From the NCBI GenBank assembly GCA_017463205.1, contig JAFTPQ010000065.1, positions 1 to 53,158 of the forward strand: a DNA stretch of 53,158 nt, written 5' to 3'. Source of the stretch: Clostridia bacterium (GTDB taxonomy: Bacteria; Bacillota; Clostridia; Christensenellales; Borkfalkiaceae). The notes beneath the pieces were generated by a model that searched no databases, had not been told where the DNA came from, and was given only the letters and a program-made list of their open reading frames with translations. The translations under genes and the position numbers were made by a program. Position 1 is the stretch's first letter. Each line of letters begins with the position of its first letter. Positions 26,163 through 34,616 of the stretch are shown in pieces.

Positions 26163-27272
26163 TTATAAATTTTTCAGTTGTTTGTACGCGTGGAACAACG
26201 CATAATTGATCCCCGTTTCCGTGATCGTTTCTCTGTTTCCTTCAAAAACGTAACGGTATACAAACACTCTTTCTTTCATACCGATCGCAATATAACAAAG
26301 CCCGACCGGCAACAGCGAATTATCCGATTTAGGCCCTGCCAAACCCGTTGTTGCTATGCTGATGTCGCAATCTCCCGTTTTCAACAGCCCCGTCGCCATT
26401 TCATACGCCGTTTGATCGGAAACCGCCCCCAACGTTTTCAGCGTATATTCTAAAACCCCCAAACGTTTCATCTTCGACTCGCCGGCATACGTGTTCAAAC
26501 CTTCAAAATACACGTCGCTCGCCCCCGAAACGGAAACGATACGCCGTCCGACGCCGCCGCCCGTAAACGATTCCGTAACGCTGAGTTTTTTTCCGCGCAA
26601 ACGCAACAAACGCACCAACTGTTCTTCCAAGGCAATATCTTCGCCCAACGCGTAAATACATTCTTCCAAGCCTTCCGCAAAGATCCTGATTACGTCGTCC
26701 ACCAACATTTTCGGTGTGTTACCATCGTAAAACATTTCGATACGGTCTTCCCCATATTGACGAACGTGACGAAAACCGATTTTTCCGCCGCTGCAATTTT
26801 TGGCTTCTTGCAGCATCCGTTTTACGTGTTCTTCTTTCGCCCCTACGGCGCATACAACGTATTTATCCGCGCGCATACCGTATTTTCGGTTTAGATAAGG
26901 AATACAAACCTTTGCGGCGCAATCGTTTCCCGTTTCCGCATCGTCGGAAGCGAGTAAAAAACACGTCCCCGTCGCCATATTGTAAATCCCCTCGCCAAAA
27001 CGTCCGCCTTGGTATAAAACGCCGTCAAGCGTATTTTTAATATACGTTTGCGCTTGTAAAAGATCGATTTTTTCGCAGATCACCGCAACATTTTCGCTTT
27101 CTTTTTGAAGCGTCGCAACCGTTTCGCACACTTTCCGCGCATCCGTTTGTAACAGTATGCGGATTTCCTCAAATGCATATCCGTGCGAAACGAACGTTTC
27201 TATTAAAGCAAGATCGTTTTTGCTCAACAACGCGTTTCTTTCGTTTTTCAGCACTATGCACGCATTTTTCAT
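26163..27272 (-). CDS. cinA: CinA-like protein with C-terminal nicotinamide-nucleotide amidase domain
   Basis: The C-terminal part (about residues 215-369) is a PncC/CinA amidase that converts NMN to nicotinate mononucleotide: VTESFTGGGVG with the catalytic Ser, LNTYAGESK with the active-site Tyr and Lys, and TTGLAGP. The N-terminal 200 residues correspond in position to the molybdopterin-binding-fold domain of CinA, but the family start (a GxELLxG-type motif) is absent and is replaced by KNACIVLKNERNALLSKNDL. It keeps a CinA-like middle (IPYLNRKYGMRADKYVV). Total length of 369 is shorter than the usual 410. Location between pgsA and recA is the conserved place of cinA in Firmicutes. The N-terminal enzyme activity (ADP-ribose pyrophosphatase in characterised CinA) is doubtful here. 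Confidence 0.85.
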   Translation of the reverse strand: MKNACIVLKNERNALLSKNDLALIETFVSHGYAFEEIRILLQTDARKVCETVATLQKESENVAVICEKIDLLQAQTYIKNTLDGVLYQGGRFGEGIYNMATGTCFLLASDDAETGNDCAAKVCIPYLNRKYGMRADKYVVCAVGAKEEHVKRMLQEAKNCSGGKIGFRHVRQYGEDRIEMFYDGNTPKMLVDDVIRIFAEGLEECIYALGEDIALEEQLVRLLRLRGKKLSVTESFTGGGVGRRIVSVSGASDVYFEGLNTYAGESKMKRLGVLEYTLKTLGAVSDQTAYEMATGLLKTGDCDISIATTGLAGPKSDNSLLPVGLCYIAIGMKERVFVYRYVFEGNRETITETGINYALFHAYKQLKNL

Positions 27273-27318
27273 TTCCGCAAACTCCTCGTTCGTATATCCT
27301 TATATTTTATATATAACC

Positions 27319-27906
27319 TTAATCGGCGTCTTTTAACACTTGTTTATTTTTCACCACGTAAGAAATACCCGACCAAACGGTTAAAACCGTCGCTATGATA
27401 AACAGAATAAAACCAAACCAAACAACTCCCGCGCCCCAGTTTACGTCCACAGAAAAAATGATAACGAAAATACTGATGTCCTGAAAGGTCGTTTTGTATT
27501 TTCCGAGTTTATCCGCCGCCATAACCAAGCCGCGCGTCGCCGCAATTTGACGGAATGCGCTGATGATAAACTCGCGCGCCATAATGATACAGACGCATAC
27601 AGCCATCACAACATACCATTCGTAACCGAGATAAAACACAATCTGCTCTTTTATCGCAAGCATCAGCAGCATCGCCGTGGAAACCAACACTTTATCTGCG
27701 ATCGGATCGAGGAATTTTCCAAGGTTGGTGACAAGCCCGCGCGAGCGAGCGATATGCCCGTCGATAAAATCGGTGCAAGCCGCAACGGCAAATACGATCG
27801 CCGCGATCATATAATTGTAAGGCAATACGCCGTCCAGAAAAAATATCGCCACAAATACGGGAATCATAAAGATCCGCGTCAACGTAATTTTATTGGGTAA
27901 ATTCAT
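27319..27906 (-). CDS. pgsA: CDP-diacylglycerol-glycerol-3-phosphate 3-phosphatidyltransferase
   Basis: Makes phosphatidylglycerol phosphate at the membrane, the committed step to phosphatidylglycerol and cardiolipin. The 195-residue protein begins MNLPNKITLTRIFMIPVF, typical of PgsA, and has the CDP-alcohol phosphotransferase signature D-G-x2-A-R-x8-G-x3-D-x3-D in DFIDGHIARSRGLVT and the following NLGKFLDPIAD. Several membrane helices follow. It sits 46 bases before cinA in the expected order. Confidence 0.96.
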   Translation of the reverse strand: MNLPNKITLTRIFMIPVFVAIFFLDGVLPYNYMIAAIVFAVAACTDFIDGHIARSRGLVTNLGKFLDPIADKVLVSTAMLLMLAIKEQIVFYLGYEWYVVMAVCVCIIMAREFIISAFRQIAATRGLVMAADKLGKYKTTFQDISIFVIIFSVDVNWGAGVVWFGFILFIIATVLTVWSGISYVVKNKQVLKDAD

Positions 27907-27954
27907 AATATTCTCCTTTTTGCGTTACGTTTTGTAACGCTTTTCTTCTTTTTC

Positions 27955-29283
27955 TTATTCGTAATCTTCCGTTTTTCCGTACAGATCGTAACTGTCTGCG
28001 CTGACAATCTTCACTTTATACCGCTCGCCTTGCATTGCTTCGTAAGCGTTAAAATATACTTTCCCGTCGATATCGGGAGCATTGAAATATGCTCTGCCTA
28101 CAAAACAGCCTTTTTCGTAGTCGATCCCATCGCACAACACCTCGATTTCCCTCCCGATCAACGAAGACAGAAACTGCGCAGATATCTGTTCTTGCGTTTG
28201 ATACAAAGCTTTTACGCGGCGTTGTTTGGTGGCGTGATGGATCTGCCCTTTCATTTTCGCCGCCGCTGTGTCCGGCTCTTTGGAATAAGCGAAAAATCCG
28301 CAATTTAACAGCTTTGCCTCTTGTAAAAACGCTTTCATATTTTCAAATTCTGCTTCCGTTTCGGAAGGAAAACCCGAAATGAAGGTGGAACGAATGGCAA
28401 TTGACGGGATTTTTTCTCGCAATTTTTTAAATAAGGCAAGATATCCTTCCCTTGTCCCCTTGCGGTTCATAAGTTTTAACACTCTGTTTTCGCTGTGTTG
28501 CAGAGGAATGTCCAAATATTTTACAATTTTGTCATTCCGAGCAATTTCTTCAATCAACGAATCGCTGATGACGTCAGGATAACAATATAACAATCGAATC
28601 GTTTGTATGTTTTCCAATTTCGACAACTGTTGCAACAAGGAAACAAAACGGTTTTCGCCGTATAAATCCTCGCCGTATCGCGTGGTATCCTGCGCAACGA
28701 TCACCAATTCGGCAATTTCGCCCAATTCTTCCGCTTCCCGCAATAAATTCTCCATCGGATACGAACGGTATTTCCCGCGAATTTTCGGAATCAGGCAATA
28801 CGTGCAGTGGTTGTAACACCCGTCTGCGATCTTCAAATGAGCAACGTGTTCGTCCGTGGTCAACACGCGATCGAACAAATATCCGTCGTTGCCTTTTCCT
28901 ACGTAATTTTGCCGTTCACCCTTTCGATACGACATCTCCAACGCCTCGAATATCTTTTCGTAATCGGTGATACCGAGGAAAACGTCCACTTCTTGCAACG
29001 TGCCGTACAATTCATCGATGAATTTTTGCGGCAAACAACCCGTTACGATCAGTTTTTCCAATTTCTTATTTTTATACTCTGCACATTCAAGCAAAGTATC
29101 GATCGCCTCTGCGCGCGCAGATTGTAAAAAGGCGCAGGTATTGACGATCACGATCTGCGCTTGGGAAAGATCGTCCGTCGTTACATACCCTTTCTTTTTT
29201 ATCAAACCGATCAATTTCTCGGTATCAACGCGGTTTTTATCACAACCGAGAGAAATGACTCCAAATACTTTTTTCGACAACAT
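27955..29283 (-). CDS. rimO: Ribosomal protein S12 methylthiotransferase RimO
   Basis: Radical-SAM enzyme that methylthiolates an aspartate of ribosomal protein S12. The 442-residue protein has the UPF0004 domain (SLGCDKNRVDTE, NTCAFLQSA, VTGCLPQ), the radical-SAM motif in DGCYNHCTYCLIPKIRGKYRS and a C-terminal TRAM domain. The SLGCxKNxVD start and IPxIRGKYRS are RimO-specific and separate it from MiaB at 2322-3662. It lies between ftsK and pgsA with gaps of 39 and 48 bases. Confidence 0.96.
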   Translation of the reverse strand: MLSKKVFGVISLGCDKNRVDTEKLIGLIKKKGYVTTDDLSQAQIVIVNTCAFLQSARAEAIDTLLECAEYKNKKLEKLIVTGCLPQKFIDELYGTLQEVDVFLGITDYEKIFEALEMSYRKGERQNYVGKGNDGYLFDRVLTTDEHVAHLKIADGCYNHCTYCLIPKIRGKYRSYPMENLLREAEELGEIAELVIVAQDTTRYGEDLYGENRFVSLLQQLSKLENIQTIRLLYCYPDVISDSLIEEIARNDKIVKYLDIPLQHSENRVLKLMNRKGTREGYLALFKKLREKIPSIAIRSTFISGFPSETEAEFENMKAFLQEAKLLNCGFFAYSKEPDTAAAKMKGQIHHATKQRRVKALYQTQEQISAQFLSSLIGREIEVLCDGIDYEKGCFVGRAYFNAPDIDGKVYFNAYEAMQGERYKVKIVSADSYDLYGKTEDYE

Positions 29284-29322
29284 TCGTCTTGCTTTTCCTT
29301 TCTGAACTATTTTCGTTTTTTC

Positions 29323-32300
29323 TTACTGCAAAGGCCCGTATTTTTCTTCAAATTCTTCTTTGGAGATCAACACTTTTCTTGCCTTTGCGCCGTCAAACGG
29401 AGAAATATATCCCATGTCTTCCATCCATTCGATAATCTTACCTGCTTTGTTATAACCTGCGGAACATTTTCTTTGGATCATGGAAATGGAAGCGCTGCCG
29501 CTGAGGATCACATAACGAAGCGCGTCGATATAAACGGGCTCTACGTTATTTTTATCCGTACGCGAGGAAGAATCCCCTGAACTACCCTTCGAATTGTTGA
29601 TATATGCCGTCGCTTCTTCATCGTAATACGCCTCGTTGTTGGCTTTGATGAAATTGACGACTTTTTGCGATTCTTCGGGAGAAATAAACGCGCTTTGCAC
29701 ACGAACAGGCGTATTGATGCCTTGCATTGTGTACAAAAAATCCCCCTTGCCCAGCAATTTCTGCGCGCCCGTTTGATCGAGAATAACACGGGAATCAACG
29801 TCCGTCGCTACGCCAAATGCAATACGCGTAGGCAAGTTGCTCTTGATGACGCCCGTAATAACGTCCGTGGACGGGCGCTGCGTTGCTACGATCAAATGAA
29901 TACCTGCCGCACGCGCCTTTTGCGTAAGGTTTTGTATCCTGTCTTCCATTTCTTTCTTCGCCGCCAACATCAAATCGGCAAGCTCGTCAATAATGATAAC
30001 GATTTTGGGAAGACGTTCGTCTTGCTTCATATGTTCGTTGTACTGATCGAGGTTGACGACGTATTTGCCCGAACGGCTCATTTGTTCAAATAATCCGTAA
30101 CGGCGGTTCATTTCTTCGATCGCCCAATTTAAACTTTGCACCGCTTTGTTTACGTCCGTGATAATCTCATTGATCATCAAATGCGGCAGATCGTTATACA
30201 AAACAAATTCCGTCTTCTTCGGGTCGATCAAGATCAAACGCAATTCTTGCGGCGAATATTTATAAATCAAACTGATGATCAACGCGCCCAAAAATACGCT
30301 TTTACCCGATCCCGAAGCCCCTGCAACCAACAGGTGGATCATTTTTGAAATGTCTCCGTATACTTTATGATTGGCAACGTCTTTCCCCATCGCAAACATC
30401 AGCGACGACCGTTTTGCATTGACAAACGAATCGCCCGACAACATACAGCCAAGCTGCACAAATTGCCGTTCTTTATTCGGCACTTCGATACTGACAACGC
30501 CGTCTTCGTAATTCGGATAAATATTGACGCCGCTCGAATGAAGACTGATCGAAACGGATTGATCGAGCGCAACCACCTTTTTAGGGGAAATACTGCGCGG
30601 CAACGTTACGTTATAACGCGTTACCGTCGGCCCGAACGTCACTGAGGCAATCGTTGCACCCGTCACTTTGAAATCTTCCAACGTAGCAATGATATCTTCT
30701 TTCGTGCGTTCCACTTCGTCTGCGTTTGCCGTGGGCTCGATATCCCGACAATCCAAATCGTCCAAACGCATACGTACGTACGGTTTGATCACACGGGGTT
30801 TTACGGGTTTCGGCTCTTGAACAGGTTTGGAAACAGGCGATTTCGGCGCAACTTCCGGTTCTTGAACAAATCGGCTTTGCGTAAACGGTTCTTCTATCGG
30901 AGCAACCTCGCGGCCTCTTTCCTCTGCAAATAACTGCGTATCCGAACTTCCCCGCTCCCGTTCGTTCGGCAAAGAAGAACTACGCATATCTTCCTCAAAA
31001 TCCGAACGCAACATATACGGATTGTCTTCCGGCATTTCGTCAAAGAGATGCAATCCGTCGCGTAAAGGTTCTGTTTCCTCCTTTTCCGCGCCCCTATCAA
31101 ACGAAACTTCTTCTCTCACGTAGGGCGAACGATCCAATCCCCGTTCCACTTCTTGGTAAACGGGTTCGTCATCTTCCGTACGTCCGAATATATTTGGATT
31201 GGACGTAGAAAACAACTCCATATAATCGTGACGTTTATACTCCGGCGTTTCCTCGTCTTTGACGGTTTCCGCCACGTCTTTATCGAAATCGTTCGGCTTC
31301 TGCTCGTACCGGTCCCCGCCGTACGTTTTTTCTCCGTAAGACTCTCGTCCATACCGATCGTTGCCGTAAGTTTCTTCCGTTCTTTCGCCAAAAGAATACG
31401 GCGAACGCGCGCTTTCGTCATACGCTCCGTAAGGCTCTGCGGGATAAACGGGTTTTTGTTCTTCCATCGGCATCATCGGCTTGATGGGCGTTTCCATCGG
31501 CATTTCCTTGCGTTCATTGCGATCGTAACCGCTTGTATACGGATTGGAATATTCCCTCGACGCATACCCGTCGTTATATCCCGTTTGCGTTTGCGGTTGC
31601 GCAAACGGCGTTTGTTGTGTCGATTGTCTGTAATCTCCATAATCGAAACGGTCTTCCGTGTTCGTGTAAGAAGGCGCTGCGTCCGTTACGATCTTCTTCG
31701 GCGACAAGTCTTCTTCCCGTTCGTTTACGTACGATTGGTACGAATCGACGTAAGAAGGCGTTTGTTGCACTTCTATCTGCGGTTGATTCGGATCGACAGG
31801 CGGAAGTTTATTGACGTTCGCATTCGGATCGAAAATCAAATTCTTTTTATAATTTTCTTGCGGTGATATTCCAAACAAAAACTCCCGACTGTTTGCGTAT
31901 ACATCCTGTTTTTTCGTGTTTGTTTCCGTTTGTTGCGGTAAACCAAAAGGCGAAAACGATTGCGGCACCGTCTTTTCCCGCATCGGTTCTTGCCTCGTAG
32001 GCATAGGCGTATCCGTAAACGTTACCCCCGGACGTTGCGTCACTTTCGGCTCGTTATATCCCCCGTAAACGGGCGAGCGGAAAGGTTCTTGCGGTGTGAT
32101 CGGCGAATATTGCGGTTGCGCCTGCTGTTGAGGCGGCGTTTGCTGCATTGGCGGTATTTGTTGCGATTGAGGTTGCGGCTGAGCTTGCGGTTGGGAAACA
32201 GGCGTCGTAAAAGGAATATCAAACTCCTCTTCTTCCGTCGCGCGTTCTTTTACCGCCTTCTTTTTCCCGCGTTTTGCCGCAACAACCGTCAAATAAATGC

Positions 32301-32823
32301 TAAATCCCAATAAAACGGCAAGGAAAATGATTGCGCCGAGCTTGGACATCAACAACGAAAGTCCGTATACGATCACGCCGCCCAACCAACCGGTTGCCGT
32401 TGCTTTCGGAAAGTTTTCCCCAGCCGCAAAGCATCTTGCAAGATACCCGTCCAACGACCATCGATACGTGCAAGCGATATGTACGATCAGCGCGGTAAAA
32501 ATACAGATAAGCGCAACACAAAGCCCCGCTTTTCTGTTTTTCACCAACCTCTTGCCGATCAAAGCAAACGTCGAAAGATACAAAGCTCCTGCCAAAAGCG
32601 GATAGGCAAAATACCCTAAAAATCCCGTTAAAAAGGCATGGATCGCCCCCCCTGCTTCTCCGAAGATCAAAGAGCGGGTACAAAGTACCAAAAGCGCAAT
32701 AAAGAAAAACAACATTCCCACTGCGCTGACGCTTTCTTTCGTAACCAGCCCCGCCTCCTGTTTGCTTTGTTTTTTATCTGTATTTTTATTGTTTTGATTA
32801 TTTTTATTCTCTTCGTATTTCAA
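29323..32823 (-). CDS. ftsK: DNA translocase FtsK/SpoIIIE
   Basis: Septum-anchored DNA pump that clears the chromosome from the closing division site. The 1166-residue protein has four N-terminal membrane helices (about residues 30-190), a very long Pro/Gln/Tyr/Glu-rich linker (about 200-700), the alpha/beta RecA-like motor with Walker A AGASGSGKSV and Walker B KIVIIIDELADLM, and a C-terminal gamma winged helix (SISMIQRKCSAGYNKAGKIIEWME). The linker makes it longer than the roughly 800 residues of Bacillus SpoIIIE. The start codon is TTG at 32823, with GGGAGG ten bases upstream. It heads the operon ending at recA. Confidence 0.96.
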   Translation of the reverse strand: MKYEENKNNQNNKNTDKKQSKQEAGLVTKESVSAVGMLFFFIALLVLCTRSLIFGEAGGAIHAFLTGFLGYFAYPLLAGALYLSTFALIGKRLVKNRKAGLCVALICIFTALIVHIACTYRWSLDGYLARCFAAGENFPKATATGWLGGVIVYGLSLLMSKLGAIIFLAVLLGFSIYLTVVAAKRGKKKAVKERATEEEEFDIPFTTPVSQPQAQPQPQSQQIPPMQQTPPQQQAQPQYSPITPQEPFRSPVYGGYNEPKVTQRPGVTFTDTPMPTRQEPMREKTVPQSFSPFGLPQQTETNTKKQDVYANSREFLFGISPQENYKKNLIFDPNANVNKLPPVDPNQPQIEVQQTPSYVDSYQSYVNEREEDLSPKKIVTDAAPSYTNTEDRFDYGDYRQSTQQTPFAQPQTQTGYNDGYASREYSNPYTSGYDRNERKEMPMETPIKPMMPMEEQKPVYPAEPYGAYDESARSPYSFGERTEETYGNDRYGRESYGEKTYGGDRYEQKPNDFDKDVAETVKDEETPEYKRHDYMELFSTSNPNIFGRTEDDEPVYQEVERGLDRSPYVREEVSFDRGAEKEETEPLRDGLHLFDEMPEDNPYMLRSDFEEDMRSSSLPNERERGSSDTQLFAEERGREVAPIEEPFTQSRFVQEPEVAPKSPVSKPVQEPKPVKPRVIKPYVRMRLDDLDCRDIEPTANADEVERTKEDIIATLEDFKVTGATIASVTFGPTVTRYNVTLPRSISPKKVVALDQSVSISLHSSGVNIYPNYEDGVVSIEVPNKERQFVQLGCMLSGDSFVNAKRSSLMFAMGKDVANHKVYGDISKMIHLLVAGASGSGKSVFLGALIISLIYKYSPQELRLILIDPKKTEFVLYNDLPHLMINEIITDVNKAVQSLNWAIEEMNRRYGLFEQMSRSGKYVVNLDQYNEHMKQDERLPKIVIIIDELADLMLAAKKEMEDRIQNLTQKARAAGIHLIVATQRPSTDVITGVIKSNLPTRIAFGVATDVDSRVILDQTGAQKLLGKGDFLYTMQGINTPVRVQSAFISPEESQKVVNFIKANNEAYYDEEATAYINNSKGSSGDSSSRTDKNNVEPVYIDALRYVILSGSASISMIQRKCSAGYNKAGKIIEWMEDMGYISPFDGAKARKVLISKEEFEEKYGPLQ

Positions 32824-32853
32824 AAGACTCTTACCTCCCGTTTATACTCTATT

Positions 32854-32882
32854 ATTATAACATTTCTTTTGTTTTTTTTCAA
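32854..32882 (-). promoter_or_regulatory. Promoter of the ftsK-rimO-pgsA-cinA-recA operon
   Basis: TTGAAA, 17 bp, TATAAT on the minus strand, 30 bases upstream of the TTG start of ftsK. Confidence 0.8.
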
Positions 32883-32900
32883 TAGTTTGAACAGAAAAAA

Positions 32901-32944
32901 ATAAGAGAAAAGCGGAGTTTTTTTCATTTTCTCCTCTTTTCTCC
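32901..32944 (-). terminator. Intrinsic terminator of murC
   Basis: Arms GAGAAAAG/CTTTTCTC extended by GGAG/CTCC; on the minus strand it is followed by TTATTTTTTTC. It begins about 24 bases after the murC stop. Confidence 0.8.
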
Positions 32945-32967
32945 ATTTATGATCACTTTTTTGGGCT

Positions 32968-34317
32968 TTATTTCAATTCTTTTAATAGATATTGAGCCGC
33001 ATAATAAATATCGCCTGCACCCAAAAACAATACGACGTCCCCTTCCCTCACCGTCTTTTTTAACCACATTTTCAGTACGTACACGTTTTCGGCGTATAAA
33101 CAACTTCCCAAATGCTGCGCCAAGCGTTCCGCGCTGCCCTCCTCATCAAACTTTTCACGCGCAGGGTACGTTTTATATAACATTAAATTTTTTATCGGCC
33201 GTAAAACGTTTACAAAATCCCCTAATAAAAGCTTGGTACGCGAATAAGTGTGCGGTTGAAACACAACGTACAATTCTCCCCGACATACGCTTGCCACCGT
33301 CGCAAGCGTGGATGATATTTCCCGCGGGTGATGCGCGTAATCGCAAATGAAACTTGCGCCGTGATAACTGCCGATCTTTTCAAAACGGCGGCGTACTGCC
33401 GAAAACGTTTCCAAACCCTTCGCAATTTCCTTTTCGTCAAACCCGTAAGAACGCATCGCCGCAAACGCCGCTAACGCATTGTATACGTTACAACGCCCGA
33501 TCGCCTTTAACCGAACTCGACAAAGAGCTTTTCCGTATTCCTCCACCGTGAAAGAATATCGTTCCCCGTTCGATCGCAATTCTGTTGCGCGATAATCGGA
33601 CAATACGTTTTTGATCCCAAACGTCGCATATTCTCCAAGTCGCAAACATTTTTCGTCATCCGCGCAAATGAAGGCGGTTTTGGCTTGCTCGCAATACGTC
33701 CGAAAACTGTCGATCATGTCCCTCTCGTCTTGATAACATTCCATATGATCGCGGTCGATATTTAATACGATCGCCGCCTCCGCTTTCAGTTTTAATAAAT
33801 TCTTTTTATATTCACACGCTTCCGTGACGATATGATCGAAGCCGCAAGAATAAAAATTGCCAAACGTCTGGTCGTCCCCGCCGATATGCGCCGTAAATTC
33901 TACGTTTGCGCTTTTCAGTACGTGCGCGCACATCGACGTACACGTAGTTTTCCCGTGACTTCCCGCCACCGCCGTCACGTGCGAAAATTCCGCGCAGAGC
34001 ATACCCAAAAATTCTGCGCGACCGTATATTGTTTTTTGCAAGCGTTTCGCCTGCTGCAATTCGGCGTGGTCTTCTGCGATCGCATCCGTATATACCACAG
34101 TATCCGCCGAACAAAGTTCGCCCCTCTCGGCGTCCACGCCAATATACACTTTGATCCCATAAAACGCCAACGCTTCCGTTTGTTCCCCTTTCACTCCGTC
34201 GCTTCCGCTTACTTCATAACCGCAAACCGCCAACAATTTGGCAAGCGCGCTCATACTGACGCCGCCGATACCGATAAAATAAATCTTTTTTCCTTTTTTC
34301 AAACTTTTCAAACGCAT
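32968..34317 (-). CDS. murC: UDP-N-acetylmuramate-L-alanine ligase
   Basis: Cytoplasmic Mur ligase adding L-Ala to UDP-MurNAc. The 449-residue protein has the N-terminal nucleotide-fold motif FIGIGGVSMSALA, the ATP-binding loop GSHGKTTCTSM and the central YAHHPREI motif typical of MurC. It is the last of the dcw-type genes, placed after ftsZ rather than before ftsQ, and is separated from ftsZ by an intergenic region with a small-RNA candidate on the other strand. No clear Shine-Dalgarno precedes the ATG, and no convincing promoter was found for it on the minus strand. Confidence 0.96.
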   Translation of the reverse strand: MRLKSLKKGKKIYFIGIGGVSMSALAKLLAVCGYEVSGSDGVKGEQTEALAFYGIKVYIGVDAERGELCSADTVVYTDAIAEDHAELQQAKRLQKTIYGRAEFLGMLCAEFSHVTAVAGSHGKTTCTSMCAHVLKSANVEFTAHIGGDDQTFGNFYSCGFDHIVTEACEYKKNLLKLKAEAAIVLNIDRDHMECYQDERDMIDSFRTYCEQAKTAFICADDEKCLRLGEYATFGIKNVLSDYRATELRSNGERYSFTVEEYGKALCRVRLKAIGRCNVYNALAAFAAMRSYGFDEKEIAKGLETFSAVRRRFEKIGSYHGASFICDYAHHPREISSTLATVASVCRGELYVVFQPHTYSRTKLLLGDFVNVLRPIKNLMLYKTYPAREKFDEEGSAERLAQHLGSCLYAENVYVLKMWLKKTVREGDVVLFLGAGDIYYAAQYLLKELK

Positions 34318-34404
34318 ATAACATTCTATGACTTTATAAACGCTTATTATGTTATGTATAAAAAATTCTTATACCTTGTTTGGAAATTTTTTTTGTTTAT
34401 ATAC

Positions 34405-34433
34405 TTGATTATTTCGATTGAACGTGTTATAAT
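34405..34433 (+). promoter_or_regulatory. Promoter of a candidate small RNA
   Basis: TTGATT, 17 bp, TATAAT on the plus strand, opposite to both flanking genes (murC and ftsZ). No start codon with a ribosome site follows before the terminator at 34563-34597. Confidence 0.65.
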
Positions 34434-34439
34434 TATTTA

Positions 34440-34597
34440 AAATATCGATTTAGCGAATTGATTTTGCAATAAAATCGATGTATTATTTTACTCATCCTCA
34501 TATCTGATTTATTCTTCCTCGAAAGGGCATCTGCAACGCAGCGGGTGCTCTTTCTCTGTTTCAAAAAAACAGCAACGCCTTATGCGCTGCTGTTTTT
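34440..34597 (+). ncRNA. Candidate structured small RNA, about 158 nt
   Basis: Predicted from a good plus-strand promoter and an intrinsic terminator with no gene between them. Three hairpins can be drawn: H1 (34444-34479, arms ATCGATTT/AAAATCGAT with an inner GCGAA/TTTGC), H2 (34521-34554, a 14-bp stem starting GAAAG and ending CTTTC, with a few wobble pairs) and the terminator. Between H1 and H2 is a single-stranded CU-rich stretch with ATCCTCAT and TTCCTCG, which could pair with AGGAGG ribosome sites of mRNAs. That layout resembles base-pairing small RNAs of Firmicutes; it does not match 6S RNA, tmRNA, SRP RNA or RNase P RNA by eye. Confidence 0.5.
34563..34597. terminator. Bidirectional terminator between ftsZ (-) and the candidate small RNA (+)
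   Basis: Arms AACAGCA and TGCTGTT extended by CGC/GCG past one mismatch; TTTTT follows on the plus strand and TTTTTTT on the minus strand. It lies 20 bases after the ftsZ stop. Confidence 0.85.
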
Positions 34598-34616
34598 CGA
34601 TGATATTATATACTTT

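Noticed and set aside
34318-34616. 6S RNA or another housekeeping RNA in the murC-ftsZ gap
   Set aside because: The ends do not pair to form a 6S-type rod, and no tmRNA, SRP or RNase P signature motifs are visible; kept only as an unclassified candidate.
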